Source: Magnaporthiopsis rhizophila (lineage: Eukaryota > Ascomycota > Sordariomycetes > Magnaporthales > Magnaporthaceae). Taken from it: 64,000 nucleotides of DNA. This document shows positions 32,808 through 43,775 of this stretch, piece by piece (positions within the stretch are counted from its first letter, which is position 1; each line of letters opens with the position of its first letter). A program made the position numbers and the translations under genes. The stretch spans positions 1-64,000 of the forward strand of contig PYSS01000145.1 of assembly GCA_003049465.1 (NCBI GenBank). The letters run 5' to 3'. Under the pieces are notes generated by a model, which saw only the letters and a program-made list of their open reading frames with translations, made no database searches and was not told where the DNA came from.

Positions 32808-33114
32808 TCACTTTTGGTTGACCAAAAAGAGACTACTTACTGCATGCCAGGCAGGACCCGGGACTGCTCCCGCCATGAGAGCCAACCACGCGGCGAGGGC
32901 AAAATACCCGTAATCGATGTGCGAGATCGCGGCCACGACGACGCACCACCAAGGTGTCGTCGCCCAGCCTACGGTCAACCTGCCAGATGTGATAGATGAC
33001 CGTGGGATGAGCCCGCCAAGAAAGACGGCAAAATTGAGGTTTGGGCCGGGGAGGTCTGTGCGAAAGGTGTCCAGCGCACAACCATCCCTCGATCACGACG
33101 TACTCGCGCCGCAG
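32808..33114 (-). pseudogene. Decayed C-terminal part of a fungal chromate (CHR) transporter
   Basis: Three pieces on the minus strand, in order, match the C-terminal half of CHR-family ion transporters. First LRREYVVIEGW (from 33114), against the family's LLREYVV-x-EGW. Next, in another frame, DLPGPNLNFAVFLGGL, against FPGPNxNFAVYLG. Then IYHIWQVDRRLGDD in the first frame, continued after a shift by TPWWCVVVAAISHIDYGYFA and the hydrophobic end LALMAGAVPGPAW, against LGDDPWWVVVTA and the last membrane helix. The segment between the PGP motif and IWQ is largely deleted. I could not find the N-terminal half upstream to 33800. Order, motif identity and frame changes together make a pseudogene the best reading. 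Confidence 0.75.
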
Positions 33115-33819
33115 CCATGGCCGGCTCGTCAGCAGCCTTTCATGGCAGTATACGGCCTGCGGATAAGGGGCCTCTACGAGTGTGGCCTACCTACCATCTG
33201 TTCGTCTACCTGCCTGCGCTTGTGGACAAAATGGAATACCGCCAGCGTGGATGCCCATGCTGCGTGGGAAGACACTGCAGGCCGTGTCGATGGAGTACCG
33301 TATGGATATCAGGTACACATCATCCGAAGATGGCAGTGTTTGCCCATCTGGGAGCGGACATTTGTCAGTCGGGCCGGCATACTGACTGCTTGACACTTGG
33401 CCGGCTGTGTGCCGCCATTGGCCGCCCGCGTAGAACAGGGGTGTAGGTGTATGATGGTGCAGAGGGAGATTTTCCCCGACTGGCGATCAAGTCAAACGCT
33501 GGACAGTCAAGCATCATGCCGCCCAGCTGTTATTGTAACATTTCGCATTCGGTAACGACTGGAAGGGGTATCCTAAAGAAGAAACCGCCGTAAAGAAAAA
33601 CAAACGACACCCTATTGTGATTCCGATAACCCGTGCTCCGTAGTTCATAAGTAGTCCTCAGATCCCGCCGCCGCCATCAAAAGCCGGTCATCAGAGGTCC
33701 CGTGGGATCATAGATGCATCTCCACTAAAAAGCCAGGTCAAGTACAAACAAAAGCACGCAGGCAAGCTCGGTGGGAGCAACTCGTCGTAACGTAAAAGTA
33801 CTGAATAGAGAGTAAAACA
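33115..33819. other. Intergenic
   Basis: Between the transporter relic and the 3' end of the six-helix membrane protein. Open frames at 33117-33446 have no recognisable domain. May include further unrecognisable remains of the transporter. Confidence 0.4.
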
Positions 33820-36007
33820 TCAGGTCGCCCGACGGGACAGCTCATGGCCTCGCGGTGGCGTTTCCGGTAACGGCAGCGCAAAGTACCCTTCCGCATTCTC
33901 ATATCCGTGTTGGGTCGGCGCCCTGGCCGCCGCCATGGTCTGCTGTTGGTAGTACTGTCCCATGGTCGTGGGCACAGAAGCGTGTCGCCACTGGGGTGTA
34001 TAAGGCGATGCGGTCGGTTGCGATGGAAGCCGGTGGGACTCGGAGCTAGATCTAACGTGCCTCGGATCTGGTACGCTTCCTCTGCCGTCCCGGGCGTATG
34101 GCTGTGGCTGTGGCTGCTCCGCCGTGCCCGAAAGCTGAGGGCTGCTCGGGTTGGACCCCAGCAGCGGTGCGCTGGCCGGACCGGTGGGAAATCGGACTTG
34201 CGATGGGTTGCGAGGCGATTGCTGATGGGGCAAGGGTGGCGATGTCAGGCCATTGTCGTAGACGAAGCGAGGGCTGCCGACACCCGAAAAGGCCGGCGTC
34301 ATGGGGGTGAGTCCAGGAGTCACGGTGTTGCTGCCAATGAGGGTGCTTCCTGGCGACGTTGGCCCTTGGGCCTCGCAAAGCGCGCTGAAGGTCTTGTCAG
34401 AGACGTTAAGGATTGCAACCGCGCCTCCGTTGCCGCCGCTGGGTGCCAGGCTGCCGTCAGAGCCGTTCTTGTTCTTGCCAGATGGAGGCCTGGAGGAGGA
34501 GCGCGATCGATATGTGACGGTGCCGGAAAACCCGTACCGCCTGTCTGCTCGATCTGGCGATCCCATTTCTGTTGACCAGACATGCAAAGGGTCAGAATCG
34601 GTTACAAAAACGAACCGGCCTTGGGGCGGGGTGTCAAATTACTTACCACTCCACTTCTCAAACAAGGCAAAGATGGTCAGGAGCGAGAGGATCATGGGGA
34701 TCATTTGGCCAAAGGCGGTGGCGTCGTCCTCGCTGCTCCTCCGCGACTCTCCCTCTGTCTTTAGCCACGCCGCGTTGCGCGCCCACACGCGCAAGGTGAG
34801 CAGATACTGGGAGGTCGTGATGATGGTGACGCCACTGATGGCCATACCGCCAACGAGGTAGAGGAGAATCAAGAGGCGGCCAATTCTGCTGAGGATCTTG
34901 CTGCTCTTGGGGCCTATCATGACAGCGCGCTTGAGCCCTCGTATGATGCCATGTCGCTTCCGGCCCTCCTCCTCGCTGCCACGGTTCAGGGACCGGCAGA
35001 CCTCGAGTAAGAAAGCGGCCAAGTAGAACAGCAGCATCATGATGTACCAGTTCCAGCCGCGAATCTTGTTGTCGAGAGTGCTGTTCTTGATGACGTCGAC
35101 TAATTGATCGCCCCCTCCACCAAAGGTCATGCCAAGACTCTTCTGAATACTGCTCTCGCCATTCTGGTAGCAGATCGCGGGCGCGAACATGGGGGCTGGT
35201 TCGACACCGGGCTGTGGAATGTCGGTCGGGAATTTCGTCTGGCTGCTGTTCTGGTTTGAGAGAAGCAGACCCGTCGTCAGGAAGAGGAGGAGGGTGATGA
35301 GGACGCGGACGCAGGCGAGCCAGGGGTATCGCCAGTAGTCGCGGACGACGGTGAGGCTGAGGAGGTGGGTGGCGCAGGTGAGCAGCATCATGTTGGCCAC
35401 CATATTGTAGTGGTAAGCCGTGATCGAGCAGCCCTTGAAGTAGCGCAGCGTTATCGAGTAGGCGCCGCCCGTGAAGATCTGCTGGTCGCTGCATGAGAGG
35501 ACGATGGTCTCGCACAGGGCTGTCAGACTTACGGCGGCGGCGCAGCCGCTACGTTTTTGCGTTTCTCTGGAGTGCGTAGAGCCGGACAGGTCAATCCAAA
35601 CCGCTGTAACCTTGTTCGAGATAGGGCCGGACGGGCAACGGAAGGGAAGGAAATAACATACTCGGGCGTCAGGGTGGACTTCCACTTGAGCCACTTGGCC
35701 AGGTTGAAAGCCACGATAATTACGCTGAGCAAAAAGGCGAGGGAGGTAACCCCCACGAAGACCGAAACAACCTAGCGAGAGAGGAAATACTTGTCAGTAG
35801 GAGCGGTAGCAACGAGGCCTTCTCAGCGTCAGTAGGTCCACGTACGCCTATGCCTGCGATGTCGCCGTCAGGGGACACTTCGCCCATGCGGGCGTCTCCA
35901 ATCACAGTCACGACCTCCCGGCCATCCTTCGCGACCTTCGCGATATTGCTACAGTTCGGGGTGACGCCGAGCGCGCGACACTCTAACCTGGACGTAGAGG
36001 CTCCCAT
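33820..36007 (-). CDS. Uncharacterised fungal six-helix membrane protein with long disordered tail
   Basis: Four exons on the minus strand: 36007-35846, 35771-35662, 35548-34647 and 34568-33820, giving about 640 aa. The acceptor of exon 3 could also lie 18 bases upstream, in frame. After a 54-residue N-terminal domain with two cysteines (ECRALGVTPNC), six hydrophobic helices follow: VVSVFVGVTSLAFLLSVII, YHYNMVANMMLLTCATHLL, WLACVRVLITLLLFLTTGLL, WYIMMLLFYLAAFLLEV, LLILLYLVGGMAISGVTII and MIPMILSLLTIFALF. A Cys-containing loop (CSDQQIFTGGAYSITLRYF) precedes helix 2. The C-terminal 250 residues are Pro/Ser/Gln-rich and disordered. I recognise this only as a conserved fungal membrane-protein type without known function. 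All introns are GT-AG and 74-113 bp long. Confidence 0.75.
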
Positions 36008-38158
36008 CTTGGTAGGTGTGGCCTGGTGGCAAGGACCGCTGCTTAGGTCAACAGTTTTGTTGCTATGATGGCTATGTGTGGATGGAGGCGGATGGAGCCT
36101 GGGGTGTTGAGATGTGCCGTCGGTTTGCCGGGGCCTGTAGGTAGGTATATATCGAGGAGGCTGGGTGCGAGTTGACCAGCCGGCTCTAGAGTGAGAATAT
36201 AGATTCCAAATTTGGCTAGATCAGGGCCCCCAAACAAGTGCTGCTTCGCCTTGTATGATATGGGGCACCCAGGATTTGTCAGGATGCTTAACAGCAGCAC
36301 CTCCAACCCATCCCGCGGCACACTCGACCTCACCGGGCAGTCGAAACTGAGCCTGGCTGGTGAAGGCGTAGTCTCAGAGGGGCTGCAATTTGGGCCAGGG
36401 ATAAGAGGGTGTGGTATTGTGGACCAATCCTCTGGTGGTTGCGGCGATGCTGGGAGATTGCAGTTGCGGCCGTCGTGTTTTGGTCGGGCGAGGCTCGGCG
36501 AAACCTGAGCGGGATGGAGGTGACAAGAGAGGCCGGGGGAGAAGATGGGCAGCACCGCAGGGAGCAGTGTGCCCTTTGAACGTCGTCGCTCGCCATTCGG
36601 GCCTCGAGGCACCTGCTCTGGCTGCTGGCAGGATTGATGCTTTCTCTCGTGGCCGAACCCCGACGCGGACGGTGGTACTACGTGGTGTGTTCGTTTACTT
36701 GCTGCAAACACCCGTGGTTCGGTCGCATCGTCAGCATATTGTCTATCGAGTGTTCAAGTTCGTGGGCCCCGACTGGCCCACGATGATACGTTTCACATGC
36801 TTCTATCCCCAGCTCGGGCATACATTGATGGTTAATTTCCCGCAGCCATAGTTCCTGGAGATGGTGACACAGGAGAGCCTTACTTACCGGGTGGCGGCGG
36901 ACTTGGCGCAGCGGCTGCGGGCAGGCTGTCGGTTTGCATGAAATAACAGCTTTGAAGTTGCCCAATTGAGCAGTGTCGCAGCTACCCGGGCCTCCTGCAG
37001 AGCTCCTGTGGACCCCACGAAACCATTGGGACCCAAACATGGGACCAGCTCCGCCGATGAGGTCTGCCGACAGGACTGACTGGGTCAGGCAACCTATCAC
37101 GATTGAGGCTTTTGGACCCCAACTCAGCTGGCTGCGGGCAATGGGTGTGCTCGATAAGGGGCCTTGCCGTCTGGTGTGTCTGTTACCCCTCTCTGGTTTC
37201 TGTGCCGCCACGCTGCATGCAACCGTTGCGTGCAGATGTCACGACCGAGGGGGAGACCAAGCCCCGTTCAAGCTCCGTTCGGGCTATGTGCTATGACTGC
37301 TGGAGTCTCCAGGAATAGATCAATAGCTGCTGCGACCTGTGGAGCTCCGGCTTGAGCGACCACAACCTCGACCGCCGACCCAATACAGATAAACCCCACG
37401 ATCTGACAAGCAGCATTCACATTGCTCGTGCATGAGGCAAGCGCCGGCGGCATTGACCAACGACCACCCACCATCCCTGAGCCGTATCACGGAGCCTTAC
37501 CGATCACACCGCACTCGGGGCAGCTCATGGATCCTTCTGGCCATCGAATGGAATCCTTTGCGGCTATTATTGTACAGGGGCACGAGAAAAATATCCGGCC
37601 AAACCTGCACTTTTCTGTGCACTGATCCTCTGTGACCGAATGGGCCGCAGAGTCGGCCTCTTGTCCTAGACCCAATATCGCCCGTCCGACGACCTGAGAG
37701 CAGTAACCCGGGGAAGGGCTGCTCACTGCCGTCGAATAAGGCGCGCAATCCCAAGGATCCGGGCCGGCGTCGGACGAGATACATGGCACTAACATATTCC
37801 CCTTAACTCTGTGTGCGCATCCGAAGTCAATCTTTAGTTCTCGAAGGTCCTTTCTCTAGCACAGCCTTCCCAATGGTCATTTTGTCCGGGGTAGCGCAGA
37901 CTAGGTGGCGATGTGGCACGTTCCAGGCCGTCTTGTCCACCGCAAATGTAAACCTTGTGCGAGCGTGATGGTCTGGCCCTTGGGTGCTCGGACACACCCC
38001 TTTAGGCTTGTGATGAGCATACAAAGCATACATCGAAGGGGTCACTGTTCATAACTACGCCTTGATAGCGTAGAATAGATTCCTTGTCATGCACCCAGAC
38101 ACTCTTCCCAAAACTTGCAAAGGCCACCTCACCCCTCGACCAGGTGCCTCGCGCAAAC
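36008..38158. other. Intergenic, 2.15 kb
   Basis: Promoter of the six-helix membrane protein and promoter of the aldolase-family gene (divergent). Several open frames up to 222 codons lack any motif and overlap each other on both strands. Nothing supported. Confidence 0.5.
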
Positions 38159-39277
38159 ATGGCCCCGTTAGCAGTTTTCCAGTCGCTCGAAAGCTCAGAA
38201 TACGCCGCTGCAGCCGCTCCCAAAAATGGCGCCGTGTTCAAGAGCGGCGATCCCAAGAGTGCGCTGGCCGAGATTAGCGACCCAGAAGTGACCGGGCCGC
38301 CTGCGTTCAGCGACCCGTACGAGGCGCGGGCATACCTGAAGCATCGCCTGGCCATCGCATGCCGCATATTTTCCCAGTTCGGCTTCGCCGAGGGAATTGC
38401 CGGCCATATAACCCTGCGAGACCCTGTCGACCCGACCAGTTTCTGGGTGAACCCCTTTGGTATGTCTTGGCAGTACCTGGGCGTTGGAAAAGCGTCGTCG
38501 TGCTGACAAAGTATCGCTCCTCATGGTCGGCGCCCGTCTCTAGGCCTGCACTTTTCGCAGATCCGTGATGAGGACCTGATACTGGTGAACGAGTCGGGAC
38601 GTGTCGTGGACGGCGGACGGAACCGGAGGCTGAACCATGGTGGGTTTCTCGTTTGTCCTGGAAGGGTTGGGATGGGATTAGCACAGCCCCATACCCCAGT
38701 AACAAAGAGCAACAAGGAGACAGCCCGCTGACGTCTAACCAAAGCCGCCTACGCGATCCACGCCGAGCTGCACCGCGCCCGCCCGGACGTGAACTGCGCC
38801 GCCCACGCGCACACGCTGCACGGCAGGGCCATCTGCAGCCGTTCCCGGCCCGCGCTGCGCATGCTGACGCAAGACTTTTGCGTCTTCTGGCGCGACCTGG
38901 CCCTGCACCCGTCCTTTGCGGGCGTGGTGCTGGCGGCCGATGAAGGGCGCGCGATAGCGTCGGTCCTGGGGGGTCGCAAGGCAGCGCTGCTAGCCAGCCA
39001 CGGCCTGCTGGTCGCGGGTGCCAGCGTCGAGGCCACCGTCGCCTGGTTCGTGCTGCTCGAGCGCTGCTGCCAGGTCCAGCTGCTGGCCGAGGCGGCGGCG
39101 GCGGCGGGCCAGGCCGACACGGCACTGGTCGAGATAGGGGACGAGGAGGCCAGGGCAACGTGGGAGGTCATGGGATCACCTGAGCATGGGTATCTGATGG
39201 GCTTGCCGCTGTTCCAGGTTGCCGAGCGGGAGTTTGGAGAGGAGACGTATTTGGGTCGAGGCTTGGAGAAGCGCTGA
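38159..39277 (+). CDS. Class II aldolase/adducin-domain protein
   Basis: Three exons: 38159-38459, 38544-38639 and 38745-39277, giving 309 aa. The joins give FWVNPFG-LHFSQIRDEDL and RRLNH-AAYAIHAELH. The class II aldolase fold uses three histidines to hold a divalent metal. Here AAHAHTLHGR gives His153 and His155, and LLASHGLLVAG gives His218. The block GIAGHITLRDP is the usual N-terminal signature. The HTLHGRAICSRSRPALRMLT continuation is typical of the fungal adducin-like subgroup, whose substrates are mostly unknown. No signal peptide, so probably cytosolic. The ATG at 38159 opens the conserved frame; no better in-frame ATG lies upstream. Confidence 0.9.
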
Positions 39278-40410
39278 TGGAGGCTGGATGTGGACTGCTG
39301 GATCGAGGAAAGGTTCTGGAGCTGTCTTTATGTCAAAGAACTCTCCGTATGAGCTAGGCAGTAAAAGGAGAGTGGGGAGACTCATACGTACTGTCGTTAT
39401 CCTATTATGTCAACTATGTTCTTGCAACCCTTGTCGTTGTTGCTTTGCTGTCGCCCTTTTGCAGCCGCTGTGTTTTCCCATCTCGACTTGCGGTGAAATC
39501 TAGCCCTGGACGAGTGCTATCTATCACATATCTTTTGTCAACATCTTCCTTCCGGCGCATCAACTTATCAAGTAGGCAGGGACATACAGGAGTGTCATTG
39601 GGTATATGTGCACTCAACTCTGATATGTCTGCGTATCTGGAGCGCGCAGCTGCCAGCCTCCATAGCCTGCGGCTGTGCGTATCGTGTTATGTAACAAGAT
39701 GTGACAGTCCGAGCTGTCAGCTCTGGGCTGTCGTCAAAATACAGTTGGCTTACATCAGCGCTACTCTCTCTAGTTAGTGAAATAGTTGTAGAGGCTATGA
39801 ATGCCGAGCACTCAGTGCCGCCAACCTTCCTGTCTGTGGCGTACGCTGGGTGAGTGGGGGTCTTTGAAACAAAGTTGAACTTTTGAGCCGTGGTGAGGCG
39901 GTAGTCCATTGAAATAGAAATTTGTGCAGGCTGCACGTGTACCAGAACGTTGTTTTGATAATTAATGTCTGCAATGCAAGAGAATGGGGATCAGATTCGC
40001 AAATGCTTGATACGGGAGTGGTTGGTGGCTAGGCGGTATGGAATTTTCTGTTGAGATGCACTTTTCTGTTGCCTGGTGTGTGTGTGTAGAATTTGGTGCT
40101 GGCTTCTGGGGACCAAAACACAAAGGAAAACCCACGAGACAGTTGAATGGGTGCGGGCGGCGCTGGGTGCGTGGCTTCAGCATGCGGGATGCCCCGACCA
40201 GCTGGGTCAGTCGCGACTGTCGCGTCTGGAGCTTGCACATAAGAGCACGTGTGCGTGGAGAACCCCAAGCTAGCCGTTGGCAGAAAAGGTGGAGAGGCCC
40301 GGGAGAAGCTCGGTGAGCAGGCAAGGCCACGCCCAGGACAAAGGAAGACCAGTCTACTGTCAGGAGGGATATAAACAAAGAAGGAGGGGTGTCACTCAAC
40401 AAGAAACCAA
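39278..40410. other. Intergenic, 1.1 kb
   Basis: 3' flank of the aldolase-family gene and upstream flank of the tRNA-like gene. No gene seen. Confidence 0.5.
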
Positions 40411-40544
40411 GCCCGTCTGGTCTAGTGGTTAGGGCGCCGCCAACCTTTGTCGGACACTATATATATATGTCCCTCCCTTATTTCCTTTGTCCTGTCTGGC
40501 AAAGGTACGCGGCGGAGACCCGGGTTCGACCCCCGGGATGGGCA
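40411..40544 (+). tRNA. tRNA-like gene interrupted in the anticodon arm; isotype not assigned
   Basis: Acceptor arm GCCCGTC pairs fully with GATGGGC (one G-T pair), followed by A73. The D arm is GTCT-AGTGGTTA-GGGC. The T arm has stem CCGGG/CCCGG around loop TTCGACC. The anticodon stem is CCGCC (40437-40441) with GGCGG (40511-40515). About 69 bases lie between, instead of 7. Within them CCTTTG (40444-40449) pairs with CAAAGG (40500-40505), as an intron does with the anticodon of a precursor. However, no splice choice near position 37/38 puts a T at position 33, so I cannot name the anticodon (CCT is in the right place but has A33 and T37). It is either an unusual intron-bearing tRNA or an inactivated copy. 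Confidence 0.7.
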
Positions 40545-40565
40545 TTCCTTTTTCTTTTTTTTTTT
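40545..40565 (+). terminator. Oligo-T RNA polymerase III terminator
   Basis: Immediately after A73 of the tRNA-like gene there is TTCC, then a run of 5 T and a longer T run (to 40565). This is the standard Pol III stop signal on the coding strand. Confidence 0.75.
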
Positions 40566-41249
40566 CCCTCCCGTGTCTTTCCCCTATCCTACCATAAAGC
40601 CCCTGCCTGACTGCTCTACGGATAAGACACTTTCATTTTTGCTTGCCTTAGCCCAGGGCATAACATGGACCCGGTGGTAGCACCGAATCCCAAGCGTGAG
40701 AATCCGGAAAATATTGTCAGAGCCGCACGTCGAGGCGTTCGACCCGATGGTCGTTGAAACTCACGCTTCGGGTGGGGCAAGATTACATCGTCAGCAGCAA
40801 TGTGGGACTGGTCCGCCCGAGAGGCAGTGGAGGTGCGTGGGACCAAATCAGTGCGCAGGGGAGCAAAACACACCAGGCTGCTTCGGGATGACTTGGCAGT
40901 CCTCGTGAGAAGAGACATAGCGCATGTCATCACGAGCGGGCTTCTACGAGGACCCTTGCAGCTGGCTACCTGCATACATGCAATGGAGCCAATGTGTGCC
41001 TGCGCTGGTGATGTGGGAATCATATGACCTGGCTAACGGCGAGTATGAGATCGTCACCAGTTTCCTCTCAAGGTACCAAGCATTTATGTAATGGAGGCAT
41101 GAAGCATTCTGTCACATTATAGAATCCATAGGGTAGGTCCGTTTCCAAGCTTTCATTTTCTTGCCGAGGCCACCTCTCTGTGGAATTTCCAACAAATGGC
41201 TCGTGGATGAGATGGTGGCAATAAACGGCAGGACTCATGAAAAAGGTAT
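40566..41249. other. Intergenic
   Basis: No gene recognised between the tRNA-like gene and the repeat region. Confidence 0.45.
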
Positions 41250-41400
41250 ACCGGGGTAGAAGCGCATGCAGTAGACCAATTTGCTTGATCTCCATTTCTA
41301 AAGACGTACTAGGAGGTAGGAGAGGCTGTGAAAGGTAGTAGACGCCCTGACTCTAATGTATTTATATATACAGGTGCGCTGCAAGGGTATTAAGCACTCG
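41250..41400 (-). mobile_element. Degenerate copy of the MITE-like element seen at 51034-51292
   Basis: The segment starting GCGCATGCAGTAGACC, followed by TTTGCTTGATCT and later TATATATACAGGTGCGCTGC, follows the reverse complement of 51292 down to about 51180. There the matching pieces are GCGCATGCAGTAGAGG, TTTGTTTGATCT and TATATATACGGGTGCGTTGC. The outermost end and the other half are not recognisable. It is an inactive, diverged copy without coding capacity. Confidence 0.55.
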
Positions 41401-41501
41401 CCGGCCTCGGCTGGAGGAGGATCTCTAACGCGCACCGAGGTCTTGATACTGTACCCTGCCCGTAGATCCCTCGTGTTGACCCGTTCCTCTCCGACAAAAT
41501 G

Positions 41502-41690
41502 CCAACCTACCCGGGAGCTCCGAAACAAGTGGCTCTTTTACGATATGTGTGTCAAGAGACAGCACAATCTCATCAAAGAAACCAACCCATCCCGGAGCCC
41601 CGGGATAGATGGCTCTTCGACGATATGTGTGTCTTTGACACACAGTCTCGCCAAAGAAGCCAATCCTTGCCGGAGCCTAGCGCAGAGCTG
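41502..41690 (+). repeat. Degenerate tandem repeat, units of about 80 bp
   Basis: Units start with CCAAYC at 41502, 41582 and 41660 (80 and 78 bp apart; the third is partial). Shared landmarks are CCCGGGAGCTCC / CCCGGAGCCCCG, then GTGGCTCTTTTACGATATGT / ATGGCTCTTCGACGATATGT, and a closing CATCAAAGAA / GCCAAAGAA. The units are clearly related but diverged. No coding function inferred. Confidence 0.7.
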
Positions 41691-42141
41691 CGTCCAAGAC
41701 AACTAACCGTGTAGGGCCAATCCCATCCACCCGCCCTGACCTTACCGGTTCGTTCTCCACCACGACGTGCCCGTCAACTCCTCACTTTACCACTCCGCAA
41801 AGGGTCACGTCTCCTGCTTAATCGTTTCAAGGGAAAAGCGAGAGCACTAGGCGCCGGGCCTTACTCAGGCATACCCTAACAGCGTGACCTGTGGTAGTGG
41901 CGCCTTTGCGGTATGAGGAGAAAGATTGTCAGTTGAGTTTGGTTCTGTGCCTTGCCTTATGTGATTCCGCGCTTGATCTTTGGGGTTGAAGGGGCAGACT
42001 TACAGCCCCGTTTTCCCGTGCTGGGGATTGCTGATGTGCTTTAAGAGCGGACACAGGCCTTTTGGTGGCAGTGACCAGAGACCGCGTCGTCTCGGTCTTG
42101 ACAGCGGCGGTGGCGGTCAAAGGGGTAGACTTGTAGCCGTA

Positions 42142-42168
42142 TTGCAAAGTAGAGGCGCATGCAGTAGA
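42142..42168 (+). repeat. Solo terminal fragment of the MITE-like repeat
   Basis: TTGCAAAGTAGAGGCGCATG followed by CAGTAGAC equals the right terminal repeat of the 51034-51292 element read in reverse complement, with one difference (AGTAGAGG against AGTAAAGG). The sequence after it does not match the element. Confidence 0.6.
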
Positions 42169-43701
42169 CACTGTAGATCCCCCGCGTGGGTCACGATCTT
42201 TTGCGACAGCTCGTGTTCTCGCGGAGGATGCTGACGCGCTTTCAAAACGGGTGGAGGGGTAGTTGTCGTTTCGGCCGACGCCTCGGGCTCTCCACCGGTA
42301 CCACACGCGCAGATGTAGCAGGCGGGAAGTGGCCCACAAACTGCGGGCTCTGCGAGGACACAAGCAACGTTAGCGGTACACCCACCGGTATATCCTCGCT
42401 GGGCATGTCAGTTTGTAAAGAGAGGCGCGTAGGTTTACACACCTTGTGGACGCTCGAAGTCGCCGCCGCCGTACATAAGTTATGAAAGAAGTATCGAAAC
42501 GCCATAGGGTGGGGACTTGGTGCTTTGCTCTTCGGGATGGAGCAAGTGCAGGGTCAAGAGATCGCATGCTGCCCACCAGCGGACGAGCACGGGGATGGGA
42601 CTGATGGCCATGCGTCGCGGGAGCGATGCTGGTATGCGTGCACCAAGATGGAGATTTCGAGGCTGCCATGGTGCCGGTGTGGTTCTTCGTTTGTTGGGTT
42701 GTTTGGGGAAAGAGGTGCTTCTCCAGGAAAAGACAAGGAGCAGGCAAATTTTGAAGAGATATGGAAAGCTAGGACCAGTCTGGAGGAAGGGCTAGGGCTA
42801 GGGCAAAGAGCCTAGTGCCGTGGAGCTTTCTTGGGGCCGTATGCCGAATGGCCGAACATCACGTCATGGCCATATGGCAAACTCTCTCTAAGAGGAAACA
42901 TCGGATTTGAGGAAAACTGGAGGAGTCACCACGCGGCTAACCAGGGCCGGAGAAAGCCGGAAGGGCCAAGGCCAAATACCCGCAGAAAGGCCAGGCCCAG
43001 GACTCAGGGGGTTCCGTTGAAAGCCGAAACATTCTCCTTCTTCTAAGCCGGGATAAAGAACCCGTCCAGATGATTGCATAAAAGGGTCAGAGATGGTGGG
43101 TATGAGCAGATATCTGCGCTCTCTGCTTGCCGTGTGCCGTAGATAACTATACATTGATAGACCACTCTTGTTTCTTATGATAACCCAAATACCGTAGACC
43201 TTGCCTACGCTCACGCAGCACACCGACCTCCGTGAAGCGGGGGGTTAAATGGAGTAGCTGCATAGCATCTGGGTGATGCTCGGCACAGACTCGCTCCTCT
43301 ATCGTCTCCTTGCCAGAGCCTCGCACCCGTAATCGGGTTCGGACGTTCGTATTCGAATTCGCGACCCACCAAAGGCTGAAGACGACAACGGTTTCTGGCC
43401 CACATTGACAGGAGGAAGGCGCCACGGCTGCGCTTTTCTGGACGTCTTAGTGGGGCCAAAGAGATGGACGCATGTCGATATGCATGGAAAGAAAAAAGAT
43501 TTACCATCGCTCCCACCGTGGCCGTCAGCATGGGGAGGCAAGCCTGGCTCACTTCGACTGATCTATTTAACAACCGCGTGGCCACCCTTTGCCACCACTC
43601 TCTGCGCGGCTTCGACACATCCTCAGTCTCCCCTCCAATATCTTCTGCCCGAGAAAAAGCCTGCCTATTCTCTTCTTGTCTTTTCCTCTTCTGTGCCTTC
43701 A

Positions 43702-43705
<4 letters not shown>

Positions 43706-43736
<31 letters not shown>
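43706..43736. repeat. TA dinucleotide microsatellite
   Basis: About 15 uninterrupted TA units, 40 bases before the esterase start codon. It lies in the probable 5' leader and happens to keep the esterase frame open (as Tyr-Ile repeats), so the upstream part of that frame should not be taken as coding. Confidence 0.9.
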
Positions 43737-43738
<2 letters not shown>

Positions 43739-43775
43739 TACACATTCTGCAGCGGACTGCCGTCTGGCGCATAAA

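Larger units (their letters stand above)
41691..43775. other. Gene-poor stretch with repeat traces
   Basis: Contains a lone element end at 42142 (listed separately). The 144-codon minus-strand frame at 41929-42363 is Ser/Thr/Arg-rich and lacks motifs. A GGGCTA-type triplication lies at 42789-42804 and a TA microsatellite at 43706-43736. The last 200 bases are the probable promoter of the esterase gene. Confidence 0.45.

Noticed and set aside
42789..42804. GGGCTAGGGCTAGGGC, telomere-like
   Set aside because: Only two and a half units and not the TTAGGG repeat of filamentous fungi; no subtelomeric context at this position.
43464..43775. N-terminal extension of the esterase
   Set aside because: Crosses a TA microsatellite and a pyrimidine-rich leader; HSL-type enzymes start near the chosen ATG.
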